From the IMG/VR virus record IMGVR_UViG_3300030451_004287, positions 1 to 64,000 of that record: DNA of 64,000 nt, one strand, 5' to 3'. Both the position numbers and the translations under genes were made by a program. Below, piece after piece: positions 48,282 to 56,698 of this stretch (its first letter is position 1; each line of letters begins with the position of its first letter). The stretch is from a virus. The notes beneath the pieces were generated by a model. The model saw only the letters and a program-made list of their open reading frames with translations. It searched no databases and had not been told where the DNA came from.

Positions 48282-48909
48282 ATTTATTACGGCTACTCCA
48301 GATGCTGAAAAACTAATAGCTTATTGTGCTAGAGTTAGCAATCCTAGCAATCAATCTAATGAAGAATATTCTAAACTTTTAAAGTATTGTATAGATCATG
48401 GTCACTGGTCTATTTTTGAAATGGCTAATATGGTATTAGAAATAAATACCAGCAGAGGCATCGCTGCACAGATATTAAGGCATCGTAGTTTTAACTTCCA
48501 AGAATTTTCTCAAAGATATGCTGATGCTACTCATCTTGGAGATACAATAAATGTACCAGACCTTAGAAAACAAGACCCAAAGAATAGACAGAATAGTACA
48601 GATGATCTTAATGAATACAAAGAAACTATTTATAAGGCTCAGATAAGAGAATTATTTGCAAAGTCAAAATACTTATATGATCTCATGGTGAGAGATGGAG
48701 TTGCTAAAGAGTGCGCAAGATTTGTGCTACCTTTAGCTACACCAACAAGAATGTATATGAATGGAACGATCAGATCATGGATTCATTACATTGATTTAAG
48801 AAGCGGTCATGGAACGCAAAAAGAACACGCAAGTATAGCAAATATGTGTAAAAGTATATTTTGCGAAAGGTTTCCTATAATTAGTCAAGCATTATCTTGG
48901 AAATCTTAA
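48262..48909 (+). CDS. thyX: Flavin-dependent thymidylate synthase
   Basis: 215 residues, typical length. RHRSFNFQEFSQRY (73-86) is the ThyX FAD/dUMP motif (RHR..s.nE.S.RY, with Gln before Glu). HWSIFEMANMVLEI and LATPTRMYMNGTIRSW also fit. It makes dTMP from dUMP with FAD and methylene-tetrahydrofolate, supplying thymine for AT-rich phage DNA. Confidence 0.93.
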   Translation: MNQTTVKFITATPDAEKLIAYCARVSNPSNQSNEEYSKLLKYCIDHGHWSIFEMANMVLEINTSRGIAAQILRHRSFNFQEFSQRYADATHLGDTINVPDLRKQDPKNRQNSTDDLNEYKETIYKAQIRELFAKSKYLYDLMVRDGVAKECARFVLPLATPTRMYMNGTIRSWIHYIDLRSGHGTQKEHASIANMCKSIFCERFPIISQALSWKS

Positions 48910-48915
48910 ATAAAA

Positions 48916-48924
48916 GTGTATTAT
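48916..48924 (+). promoter_or_regulatory. Late-type promoter motif GTGTATTAT
   Basis: GTGTATTATACTCTATAAGG, 22 nt before the ATG at 48946. It opens the unit with the planctomycete-type genes. Confidence 0.55.
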
Positions 48925-48945
48925 ACTCTATAAGGAGAGTATAGC

Positions 48946-49344
48946 ATGAAAACTAATAAATACCTAGATCGTTTAAATAATTATAAATTCCCAGAAGAAG
49001 CAATCGCTCGTAAGGTATACAAGTACGAAAATCCCCGAACTGGGCAGATTTACGAATATAATCGCACAGGATACTATGTTAAAGATGGTGTTGTGCTAAG
49101 ATTGCTGCCTGCTAGTGCAGAAGCGGACAGACCCGGTTTATGGGAAAATATCCGTAGAAAAAAAGAACGTGAAGGGAAAAATTACAAACCGGCTAAAACT
49201 GTCAAAGAAGGCAGACCAACTCAAGAGCAATTAAAGAGGGCGCAATCAGAACCAACTGAAAAACAGAAAAAGGCTCTTGATAAAAATAAAGACGGTAAAA
49301 TAACTAAAGAAGATTTTGAATTACTTCGCAAAGGTAAAAAATAA
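48946..49344 (+). CDS. EF-hand-containing protein, putative virion component
   Basis: 132 residues. The N-terminus MKTNKYLDRLNNYKF shares M(K/Q)TNKYL(D/E).L with the 53066 protein, possibly a packaging or maturation signal. The C-terminus has one EF-hand loop (DKNKDGKITKEDF) with the five expected oxygen ligands. The middle is basic. It follows a late motif, so it may be a head-internal protein; the calcium role is untested. Confidence 0.55.
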   Translation: MKTNKYLDRLNNYKFPEEAIARKVYKYENPRTGQIYEYNRTGYYVKDGVVLRLLPASAEADRPGLWENIRRKKEREGKNYKPAKTVKEGRPTQEQLKRAQSEPTEKQKKALDKNKDGKITKEDFELLRKGKK

Positions 49345-49380
49345 AAGGATGAGCCACAATCCTAAACAAAAGGATATGTG

Positions 49381-51753
49381 ATGTTTAAAAAAACTATAGT
49401 ATTATGTATACTATTCAGTATGTGTAATATTGTTATAGCACAGGAAACTGGTATAAAATTCTTTGAAAAGAATATCAGGTCTGTGTTGACTACTCAATGT
49501 TATTCCTGTCATTCTTCTAATTCTAAAGATGTCAAAGGTGGATTGTCTTTAGATACTAGACAGGGTATATTAAATGGTGGTGATTCTGGGCCATCAGTTG
49601 TTCCCGGTAAGATAGATGAGAGTTTATTATTAGACTATATCGAGTCTGGTGATATGCCACCAGATAATCCTTTGAGTGAAGAAGTTGTAGATAATTTTAG
49701 ACAATGGATTAAAATGGGTATGCCTGACCCAAGATATAAACATGAGAATAGAGCAGTAGAATTAAGACAAGCTAGAAATTTCTGGGCATTTAAAAAAGCT
49801 ACTAAACCGCCTGTTGTTAAATATGATAATGGTACAGAGATAGACGCAATATTGAATCTAGAAATAGAAAAACATAAACTAAAACCAGTAGATGCGGCAG
49901 ACGATTACACTATTGTTCGTAGACTTTATTTTGATCTGATCGGCCTACCACCAAGTATTGAACAAATAAAAGGCTACATAGATGATACCTCAGAGGATAA
50001 GTATGAAAAGTTAGTTGATAGTTTATTGCAGGATGAAGGGTTTGGAGAGAAATGGGGACGACATTGGCTTGATGTAGCAAGGTATGCGGAATCATCTGGA
50101 CAGGATAGGAATTTAGTTAGTCCGTATGCTTGGAGGTATAGAGATTATGTTATAGATAGTTTTAATAACGATAAACCATACGATCAATTTATTACAGAAC
50201 AAATCGCTGGGGATTTACTTCCACATAAAAATTATGAAGAATATAATTCTAACAGGATAGCCACAGGCTTTTTAACAATAGGTACAAAGAATATACAAGC
50301 ACAGATAAAACAGTTTGAAGCTGATCGTAATGATGACCAGATAGATGCTATTACTAGAGGTTTTCTTGGTATGACTTTAAGTTGTGCAAGATGTCATGAT
50401 CATAAGTTTGATCCATTTTCTCAACAAGATTATTATGGTGTTGCTGGCGTATTTAATAATACAGAAAACATGGATGGCTTGTATCGTGGTAATAATAATA
50501 CTGGCTATCTTGGTGACTACGATTTTCTTGTCAATGATAAAACTGAAGAATTATATAAAAAGAAAAAGATTCAAGAGTGGTTTTTACTTTGTGATATTAA
50601 AAATTTAGAAATGCAAATAGAATCTATTAAGACATGGAATAAAAGAGTAACAGAGCAGCAGTTGAAACGAGAACTAGATAAAAGAGAAAAACGATTAGCA
50701 GAAGCAAGGGATAAACTGTCAGACGAGTATTTAAAATACTTAGAACATTTAGAGCCTATTATGTCTGTTAAAGACAAGGACAAGATGACAGAAGTAAAAC
50801 TAGCGATTAGAGGAGAAGTTAATAATCTGGGTGATGAAGTACCAAGAAGATTACCTGAGATATTTAGCGATAGACCTAATCTTAACTTTAATAATACAAG
50901 TGGGCGTTATGAATTAGCGAAATGGATAACACATAAAACTAACCCATTGACTTATAGGGTTCATGTAAACAGGGTGTGGAGACATCTGTTTGGTCAAGGA
51001 ATATTAGATAGTTTTGATAACTTTGGCATATTAGGTGGAGAACCCACTAATCTTAAACTTATGAACTATTTATCTACTAAGTTTATTACGGGTAGACTGT
51101 CAAACAAAAGACTGATTAAAACTATTGTAATGAGTAATGCTTACAAACGTAGTAGTAAGTTTGATAAATATAACTACGAGATTGATCCTGATAATATTTA
51201 TTTTTGGAGAATGAATGAAAAGAGATTAGAGGCTGAACAAATTAGAGATTCATTATTATTTGTATCAGGCAAGCTGGATGAATCGCACAAAAATATTAGT
51301 GATTTTCAACAAGATATAAGACGACCATCTAAAGAATTAAATAAATATATCGGAGAAACAAAAGCTAGATCAATTTACATTCCATCGCTAAGAGATAATA
51401 AGATCGAGGTACTAGACATATTTGATAGACCAGATAATAGTTTACTTAATGCTGAAAGAAGTGTTACGACAGTTTCTACTCAAGCGTTGTTCCTTATGAA
51501 TAATCCTAAGATTATAGCACTAGCAAAAGAACAGGCAGATAAATTACTGGAGCGTAATAAGAAGATGGGTAAAACTATGCCTAAGATATTATATCGTAAT
51601 AACGTAAATGAAATATTTTTAAAATTTTTAGGACGTAGACCTAACAACACCGAACTAGAAACATCAATAAATTTTATAGAAAAAGATAATAACAATCTTG
51701 CACACTTAACACAAATACTAATCTGCACAGGAGAATTTCGTAATGTTAAATAG
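49381..51753 (+). CDS. Planctomycete cytochrome c-type / DUF1549 / DUF1553 protein
   Basis: 790 residues from the ATG at 49381. Signal peptide to about residue 20, then QCYSCHSS (heme-binding CxxCH, 40-44) in a PSCyt1-type domain ending with GDMPP. DUF1549: RLYFDLIGLPPSIEQIKGYI, WGRHWLDVARYAESSG, CARCHDHKFDPFSQQDYYG (a second CxxCH). DUF1553: TNPLTYRVHVNRVWRHLFGQ, MSNAYKRSSKF, EAEQIRDSLLF and the usual SVSTQALFLMNNP-type segment. Family members are abundant in Planctomycetota and other PVC bacteria, next to DUF1501 genes and often sulfatases; their chemistry is unsettled. Domain set is complete, so probably functional. Overlaps the DUF1501 gene by 11 nt. Confidence 0.93.
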   Translation: MFKKTIVLCILFSMCNIVIAQETGIKFFEKNIRSVLTTQCYSCHSSNSKDVKGGLSLDTRQGILNGGDSGPSVVPGKIDESLLLDYIESGDMPPDNPLSEEVVDNFRQWIKMGMPDPRYKHENRAVELRQARNFWAFKKATKPPVVKYDNGTEIDAILNLEIEKHKLKPVDAADDYTIVRRLYFDLIGLPPSIEQIKGYIDDTSEDKYEKLVDSLLQDEGFGEKWGRHWLDVARYAESSGQDRNLVSPYAWRYRDYVIDSFNNDKPYDQFITEQIAGDLLPHKNYEEYNSNRIATGFLTIGTKNIQAQIKQFEADRNDDQIDAITRGFLGMTLSCARCHDHKFDPFSQQDYYGVAGVFNNTENMDGLYRGNNNTGYLGDYDFLVNDKTEELYKKKKIQEWFLLCDIKNLEMQIESIKTWNKRVTEQQLKRELDKREKRLAEARDKLSDEYLKYLEHLEPIMSVKDKDKMTEVKLAIRGEVNNLGDEVPRRLPEIFSDRPNLNFNNTSGRYELAKWITHKTNPLTYRVHVNRVWRHLFGQGILDSFDNFGILGGEPTNLKLMNYLSTKFITGRLSNKRLIKTIVMSNAYKRSSKFDKYNYEIDPDNIYFWRMNEKRLEAEQIRDSLLFVSGKLDESHKNISDFQQDIRRPSKELNKYIGETKARSIYIPSLRDNKIEVLDIFDRPDNSLLNAERSVTTVSTQALFLMNNPKIIALAKEQADKLLERNKKMGKTMPKILYRNNVNEIFLKFLGRRPNNTELETSINFIEKDNNNLAHLTQILICTGEFRNVK

Positions 51754-53032
51754 ACGAGGTTTATTACAAGCTAGTAGTTTCGGTTTCGGTATGCTCGCTC
51801 TCAAAGGATTGATGGCAGAAGAAGTAATGAAGAATAATAAGAGAGTTATATTCATGTACATGAATGGAGGTATGACTCATACGGATACCTTTGATTATAA
51901 ACCTTTAATGGTAGAAAAAGATGGAATAGATGATCCTATAAGTAAAGGTAGAAAGATTGTAAAACCAGCAGTGCCTTTAACTCCAGCAGGAAAAAGTGGT
52001 ATAGAAATTAGTGAGAACTTTCCACACCTGCGTAAACATGCAGATAGTTTATGCTTGTTAAATGGCATGAAGAGTAAAACAGGTAATCACAATCAGGCCA
52101 GAAGTTTATTGCATACAGGTAATTTTCAATTCAGTAGACCTAGTATGGGTAGTTGGTTGTTGTATGGTTTGGGTACAGAGAATAAAGAGTTACCGGGATT
52201 CATAACTATAGATGCAAATATCGGGCCTGATAATTATGGAAGTTCTTTTTTACCGGCAGTATATCAAGGCACTGCTATTAATGCTGGTAGTAAAAGCCCT
52301 ATCCCTAATCTTAAAAGTCCGATAGCTTTAGAGAAACAGAGAGAGAACTTAGATTTTCTTAGAGATTTAAACAATCATCAATTAGCCAACAGCGAAAATA
52401 GCAGGCTAGAAGGACTCATTGAAAGTTATGAGTTAGCTTTTAGAATGCAAACAAGTGTTCCTAATACTATTGACATATCAAAAGAATCACAAGAAACCTT
52501 ACAAAAATATGGCATCAACGATAAAGCTACTGCTAAATTTGGCAAACAGTGTTTATTAGCTAAGAAATTTAGTGAGGCAGGAGTTAGGTTCGTAGAGATT
52601 GGTCATGGTGGATGGGATATGCACCAAAATATTAATGACAACTTAAAAAAGAATACTAATGCTATTGATAAACCTATCGCTGCTTTGATACAAGACCTAA
52701 AAGACTCTGGGTTGTTTGAAGATACAATTATATTATTTGGAAGTGAGTTTGGTAGAACTCCCGGTATAAAAGAAGGAGCCACGGGTAGAGACCATAACAA
52801 TGGTGGATTTAGTATGTGGATGGCAGGTGGTGGAGTCAAGGGTGGTATCAGGCATGGTTCCACAGATGATTTTGGTCATAAAGCCGTAGATAGTATGGAT
52901 ATGCACGATTTACACGCTACAATATTACATCTCATGGGAATAGATCATAGTAAACTGACATATAGATATAGTGGTAGGGATTTTAGACTCACTGATGTCT
53001 TTGGGAATATACAATATGATATTATCTCATGA
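51743..53032 (+). CDS. DUF1501 secreted protein (sulfatase-like fold)
   Basis: 429 residues. NRRGLLQASSFGFGMLAL is a Tat-type signal with twin arginines. GGMTHTDTFDYKP, GNHNQARSLLHTG, SFGSWLLYGL-like SMGSWLLYGLG, HGGWDMHQNI, GSEFGRTPG and GRDHNNGGFSMWMAGGGVKGG are DUF1501 signatures with metal-binding His/Asp. It is the standard partner of DUF1549/DUF1553 proteins. Likely periplasmic. Ribosome site AGGAG lies within the preceding gene. Confidence 0.93.
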   Translation: MLNRRGLLQASSFGFGMLALKGLMAEEVMKNNKRVIFMYMNGGMTHTDTFDYKPLMVEKDGIDDPISKGRKIVKPAVPLTPAGKSGIEISENFPHLRKHADSLCLLNGMKSKTGNHNQARSLLHTGNFQFSRPSMGSWLLYGLGTENKELPGFITIDANIGPDNYGSSFLPAVYQGTAINAGSKSPIPNLKSPIALEKQRENLDFLRDLNNHQLANSENSRLEGLIESYELAFRMQTSVPNTIDISKESQETLQKYGINDKATAKFGKQCLLAKKFSEAGVRFVEIGHGGWDMHQNINDNLKKNTNAIDKPIAALIQDLKDSGLFEDTIILFGSEFGRTPGIKEGATGRDHNNGGFSMWMAGGGVKGGIRHGSTDDFGHKAVDSMDMHDLHATILHLMGIDHSKLTYRYSGRDFRLTDVFGNIQYDIIS

Positions 53033-53034
53033 TG

Positions 53035-53043
53035 GTGTATAAT
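53035..53043 (+). promoter_or_regulatory. Late-type promoter motif GTGTATAAT
   Basis: GGTGTATAATTTAAAA, 23 nt before the ATG at 53066; same 15 bases as the motif before the protease-scaffold gene (minus strand, 9924). Confidence 0.6.
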
Positions 53044-53065
53044 TTAAAAGAGGAGAATATATACA

Positions 53066-53512
53066 ATGCAAACTAATAAATACCTAGAAGCCCTGAAAGC
53101 AATAGCTTTACAAAGAGGTAAGCCGGGGCCGAATGATCCAAGAAAAACCCCTGCACCTAAGAAAGACCGTAAAAAAGGATCAAAGAAAAATAAACCAGAT
53201 AGTGCTAAAGATGATAAGGGTAAGATTACGTTCAGTAAAAAAACTGTTGACAGATTAAAGAAAAAAGCGGCTGAACATAATGAAAAAGGTAAAGGAAGTA
53301 AAGCAACATTAGGCGCATTGAAAGCGGTGTATCGTAGAGGTGCTGGAGCATTTAGTACGAGTCATGCTCCTAAAATGAGTAGAGATGGATGGGCGATGGC
53401 AAGAGTCAACGCATTTTTATACTTACTTAGAAATGGCAAACCATCTAATCCAAACTATAAACAAGATAATGATCTTTTACCAAAAGGTCATCCAAGAAGT
53501 TCTAAAAAATAA
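53066..53512 (+). CDS. Basic virion-associated protein (DUF5824-like)
   Basis: 148 residues. N-terminus MQTNKYLEALKAIAL as in the 48946 protein, then a Lys/Pro/Asp-rich linker, KRTVDRLKKKAAEHN, and GAGAFSTSHAPKMSRDGWAMARVNAF, a motif I know from phage DUF5824 proteins. Likely packaged with the DNA. AGAGGAG precedes the ATG; HNH gene follows in a TAATG junction. Confidence 0.65.
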   Translation: MQTNKYLEALKAIALQRGKPGPNDPRKTPAPKKDRKKGSKKNKPDSAKDDKGKITFSKKTVDRLKKKAAEHNEKGKGSKATLGALKAVYRRGAGAFSTSHAPKMSRDGWAMARVNAFLYLLRNGKPSNPNYKQDNDLLPKGHPRSSKK

Positions 53513-53823
53513 TGTTTTCTTTTTTTAGTTTTAGATATTTTAGATATGCTAGGAGATCAAGTAAGTGGTCTGCTGTCAGAAAAGAACACTTAAAAAAACA
53601 ACCTTGCTGTGCTGCTTGTGGAAAAACATCTAAACTAGAAGTTCATCATATTAAACCTGTACATAAATTTCCAGAACTAGAATTAGATCCAGACAATCTA
53701 ATAACTCTTTGTGCTGATCCGTGCCATATTATATTTGGGCATTTAAAAAACTGGAAAAGCTGGAACTTGGAAGTAGCAACGGATTGTAATAGATACTATA
53801 CTAAATTGAAAAACAGACCTTAA
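53512..53823 (+). CDS. HNH endonuclease
   Basis: 103 residues. CCAACGKTSKLEVHHIKPVH supplies the first zinc pair and catalytic His, DPDNLITLCADPCHIIFGH the second. An N-terminal basic/aromatic helix precedes. Standalone HNH nuclease; homing or packaging role uncertain. Starts with a TAATG overlap. Confidence 0.85.
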   Translation: MFSFFSFRYFRYARRSSKWSAVRKEHLKKQPCCAACGKTSKLEVHHIKPVHKFPELELDPDNLITLCADPCHIIFGHLKNWKSWNLEVATDCNRYYTKLKNRP

Positions 53824-53836
53824 AAGAGGTGGTACA

Positions 53837-54625
53837 ATGAAGAAAGCGATATTAGCATTAGCAATTATGCTATGTGGGTCATTTGGTTTTGCTGGCACTA
53901 TTGATCCAAGTGTTGCAGATAGTAAGTATCTGGAGTTTGGAGAAAAATTTGGATGTGTAAAAAAAATAGAGGTTGACTATGAAACTAAAGAAAAAGGTAA
54001 AAGTTTAGTAGGTTGTGCTTCTTGCGTAGTTATTGGAGATAATTGGGTTTTAACAAGTGCTCACATTTTATTAGCTAAAGCAGAATGCGTATATGTTATT
54101 CATAATGAACATAGACATGTAGTAGATAAAATGTACATTCATAAAGATTTTGATTTTGATCCTAAAAGTGTTCAAGCTGTTGACGAACCATTTGCTGATT
54201 TAGCTTTATGTCATGTCAGAGGTAAACCAGAATTTGAATTTAAAGCATCTATAGTAGATGATAGTGTAATTAATGTTAAGGGTAAAGTAGTGGCTATTTG
54301 TGGATTCGGGGCAAGTGGAACACTCTCAACCGGAGCAACTAGCTTTGATCGCAAAAGGCGAGCAGGGTCAAATATAATTGATGATATTGAAAAAGATATT
54401 TTATTAGCAGGTTCTAGAAAAAATGAGTCTAGGCAAACAACATTAGAGATGTTGGTAGCAACAGGAGATAGTGGGGGTGGGCTTTTTATTGATGGCAAAT
54501 TACTCGGAATTATATCATTCATCAGATCAAGTGATGGTACTAATTCAGATTACGGCGATAGTAGTGGCTTTCTTGATCTACGACAATATAAAAGGTGGAT
54601 AAATGACATTATTGAAAAGAGATAG
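53837..54625 (+). CDS. Secreted trypsin-like serine protease
   Basis: 262 residues. Signal peptide (MKKAILALAIMLCGSFGFAG). VLTSAHIL gives His76, FADLALCHV Asp121 and VATGDSGGGLF Ser212: a complete chymotrypsin-fold triad. GCASC (60-63) and other Cys suggest disulphides. It may act outside the cytoplasm, for example on the host surface or in virion maturation. Overlaps the subtilisin gene by 23 nt. Confidence 0.88.
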   Translation: MKKAILALAIMLCGSFGFAGTIDPSVADSKYLEFGEKFGCVKKIEVDYETKEKGKSLVGCASCVVIGDNWVLTSAHILLAKAECVYVIHNEHRHVVDKMYIHKDFDFDPKSVQAVDEPFADLALCHVRGKPEFEFKASIVDDSVINVKGKVVAICGFGASGTLSTGATSFDRKRRAGSNIIDDIEKDILLAGSRKNESRQTTLEMLVATGDSGGGLFIDGKLLGIISFIRSSDGTNSDYGDSSGFLDLRQYKRWINDIIEKR

Positions 54626-55529
54626 AGTTTCCCTTCTTCCTTACATTAAAGAAAACATATATGGTTTAAATCCATATACTGATCAAATTACAGGATGGGA
54701 AATCAATAAATTAAATGTTAAAGATTATTGGAAGTACGGAATGGGTGAAGGAGTAAAAGTTGCAGTAATTGATACTGGTTGCGATCTTGATCATCCTGAT
54801 TTAAAAGATAATTTATTAGATAATGGCTATGATTTTATTAATGATAATGATGACCCGTCAGATGATAATGGTCACGGTAGTCATGTGGCAGGAACCATCG
54901 CTGCTTCTAATAATGGTTTAGGAATGGTTGGCGTTGCTCCTAAAGCGAAAATACTTCCTATTAAATCATTAGCTGGTGATGGGTCTGGTGGATTAAAGTC
55001 AATCGTTTTAGGTATACTATGGGCCGTTGAACAAAAGGTTGACATCATCACCATGAGTCTTGGAACTCCGTATCATTCTAAAGCATTACATGATGCTGTT
55101 AAACTAGCGCATTCTAGAGGTATATTATTATTCTGTGCTGCTGGTAATTCTGGCTACAGAGATAATATTATGTATCCAGCAAGATATCCAGAAACAATTA
55201 GTATAGCGGCTATAGATGAAAAATTAAACAGAACGGATTTTAGTTGTAGTGGAAATAGCTTAGACTTTCTAGCACCGGGTCATAATATTTTAAGTTGTGT
55301 TCCTGATGATTCTTACGCTAAAATGAGTGGTACTAGCATGAGCAATCCATTTGCTGCTGGTTGTGCTGCTCTAGCTTTTTCTTCAGTCGGTAAAATGTCT
55401 AGAAGAAAACTAATAGATTTATTTTCTAAGTATACTCTAAAGCTAAAAGATCCTAGTCATGCAGGAATAGTTAAGTATGAGGGTAATGGGATTATAGTAC
55501 CTATTAACCCTTCCCTTCTGCATAATTAA
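54603..55529 (+). CDS. Subtilisin-like serine protease
   Basis: 308 residues. VAVIDTGCDLDHPDL (Asp57), NGHGSHVAGTIAAS (His91) and MSGTSMSNPFAAG (Ser245) form the S8 triad; CAAGNSG carries the oxyanion Asn. No signal peptide and no long propeptide, as in intracellular subtilisins. Being translationally coupled to the trypsin-like gene, both probably serve one pathway. Target unknown. Confidence 0.93.
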   Translation: MTLLKRDRVSLLPYIKENIYGLNPYTDQITGWEINKLNVKDYWKYGMGEGVKVAVIDTGCDLDHPDLKDNLLDNGYDFINDNDDPSDDNGHGSHVAGTIAASNNGLGMVGVAPKAKILPIKSLAGDGSGGLKSIVLGILWAVEQKVDIITMSLGTPYHSKALHDAVKLAHSRGILLFCAAGNSGYRDNIMYPARYPETISIAAIDEKLNRTDFSCSGNSLDFLAPGHNILSCVPDDSYAKMSGTSMSNPFAAGCAALAFSSVGKMSRRKLIDLFSKYTLKLKDPSHAGIVKYEGNGIIVPINPSLLHN

Positions 55530-55576
55530 TAACCAATTATCTTGGATTGTAAAGCTAGAATTTTTTAAAAAAAAAC

Positions 55577-55604
55577 TTGACAATCGGAAGGTTTGTGGTA
55601 GTAT
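55577..55604 (+). promoter_or_regulatory. Early-type promoter
   Basis: TTGACA, 16-nt spacer ATCGGAAGGTTTGTGG, TAGTAT (or TATAAC shifted by three). Before 55636. Confidence 0.65.
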
Positions 55605-55635
55605 AACTATAACGAAACTCGTAAGATAAGGTAAG

Positions 55636-55818
55636 ATGCAAGAGTTTGAAGATCGTAAAAATTTAAGAAGAGATAACCTGAAGCAGAAGAAATGCAAATC
55701 TTCTAAATCTGAATCTGATGGTAGAGAGCTAAAAAGAAAAACTAAATCTTTTAAATATCAAAAGAGGCAAGATTATGAAGACGAACAATGGGAACAATGG
55801 CAAGAACACTATAGGTAG
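55636..55818 (+). CDS. Small highly charged protein
   Basis: 60 residues, Lys/Arg/Glu-rich helix (DRKNLRRDNLKQKKCKSS), probably disordered or RNA-binding. AAGG(T) upstream. Overlaps the next gene by 44 nt. Confidence 0.45.
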   Translation: MQEFEDRKNLRRDNLKQKKCKSSKSESDGRELKRKTKSFKYQKRQDYEDEQWEQWQEHYR

Positions 55819-56038
55819 AAAAGTAATAAGATTTGTGAAATCTCTTTACAATCATATTACCAAAGGTATGCCTAAGTGTAGTCAGTTCGAAATTGATTCA
55901 AGATATTTAATCTGCCAAGAGTGCGAATCATATTATAATAACCAGTGCTTAGAGTGTGGTTGTTCAGTTAATAGGAACAAGGAATTAATGAATAAGCTGG
56001 CATGGAAAGATCAATCATGCCCTCTTCATAAATGGTAA
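55775..56038 (+). CDS. Zinc-cluster protein
   Basis: 87 residues. ICQECESYYNNQCLECGCSV and QSCPLHKW give a CxxC...CxxCxC...C cluster, seen in small phage proteins next to glycosyltransferase genes. GAGGC upstream. Function unknown; zinc binding likely. Confidence 0.65.
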   Translation: MKTNNGNNGKNTIGRKVIRFVKSLYNHITKGMPKCSQFEIDSRYLICQECESYYNNQCLECGCSVNRNKELMNKLAWKDQSCPLHKW

Positions 56039-56039
56039 A

Positions 56040-56546
56040 ATGAAAACAATTAATAAGTATAATTGTATAAAGAAGAAAAACCTGTTCGATGTTATTGAAC
56101 AAATACTCAAGGTTAATACTTCTACTAATATATTAGTGCCGTTTGTTTCTTCTGATAATATAGATTTTTCTAATAGATTTATTAAAGCTAGTTTTGATCG
56201 TTATAAAGGTTTTGAAACTAACTTTACTCTTAATAAACCTGTAATCGGTAAGGTTGATTTTTTTAATGTAAAAACAACTAAGTATAAAAATTCTATTATA
56301 TTTGCTAGTATGCCTTGCCATCATATGAAATCTTATGGTAGAAAAATAAATTACGGAGAATTAGCGTCATGTATGCATCAAATTAAAAACACTATTAAAA
56401 GATCTAAAACTTCTAACGATGAATTTAAGATTGAAATACACTCACCAAAATTTGGTACAGGAGTTTCTGGAGGTGATTGGAGAATCATATCAGAACTTAT
56501 AAATGATGTTTGGTCTAATGTAGGAGTCTTTATATATGAACCTTGA
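56040..56546 (+). CDS. Macro-domain-like protein
   Basis: 168 residues. TNILVPFVSSDNIDFSNRF resembles the ADP-ribose-binding first strand and KIEIHSPKFGTGVSGGDWRII the second loop (P.iG.GlaGG.W) of Poa1/TARG1-type macro domains, ending NVGVFIYEP. It could remove ADP-ribose or phosphate from ADP-ribose derivatives, useful against NAD-based host defence. The Ser-Asp replacement of the first loop makes activity uncertain. Confidence 0.55.
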   Translation: MKTINKYNCIKKKNLFDVIEQILKVNTSTNILVPFVSSDNIDFSNRFIKASFDRYKGFETNFTLNKPVIGKVDFFNVKTTKYKNSIIFASMPCHHMKSYGRKINYGELASCMHQIKNTIKRSKTSNDEFKIEIHSPKFGTGVSGGDWRIISELINDVWSNVGVFIYEP

Positions 56547-56697
56547 GCAATTAATTATTTTTTGTTTAATTATGTATTCTGGTTGGTACGGCTGGAAGCA
56601 AGCAGGTAAAAAAATTCAAGCCACAAGGAAGGGTGAGCTTCCCGGTTACAACTCCAAAGATAATCAATCATACTTTTTCTTTATAGATTACGATTAA
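56536..56697 (+). CDS. 53-residue membrane protein
   Basis: MNLEQLIIFCLIMYSGWYGW is a membrane segment, then KKIQATRKGELPGYN and an aromatic end. Overlaps the macro-domain gene by 11 nt. Unrecognised. Confidence 0.45.
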   Translation: MNLEQLIIFCLIMYSGWYGWKQAGKKIQATRKGELPGYNSKDNQSYFFFIDYD

Positions 56698-56698
56698 T

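Noticed and set aside
49381-53032. Host contamination or prophage boundary at the DUF1549/DUF1501 genes
   Set aside because: Same overlaps, spacing, AT-rich codons and late-type motifs as flanking phage genes; no integrase or att-like repeats seen. Read mapping would settle it.
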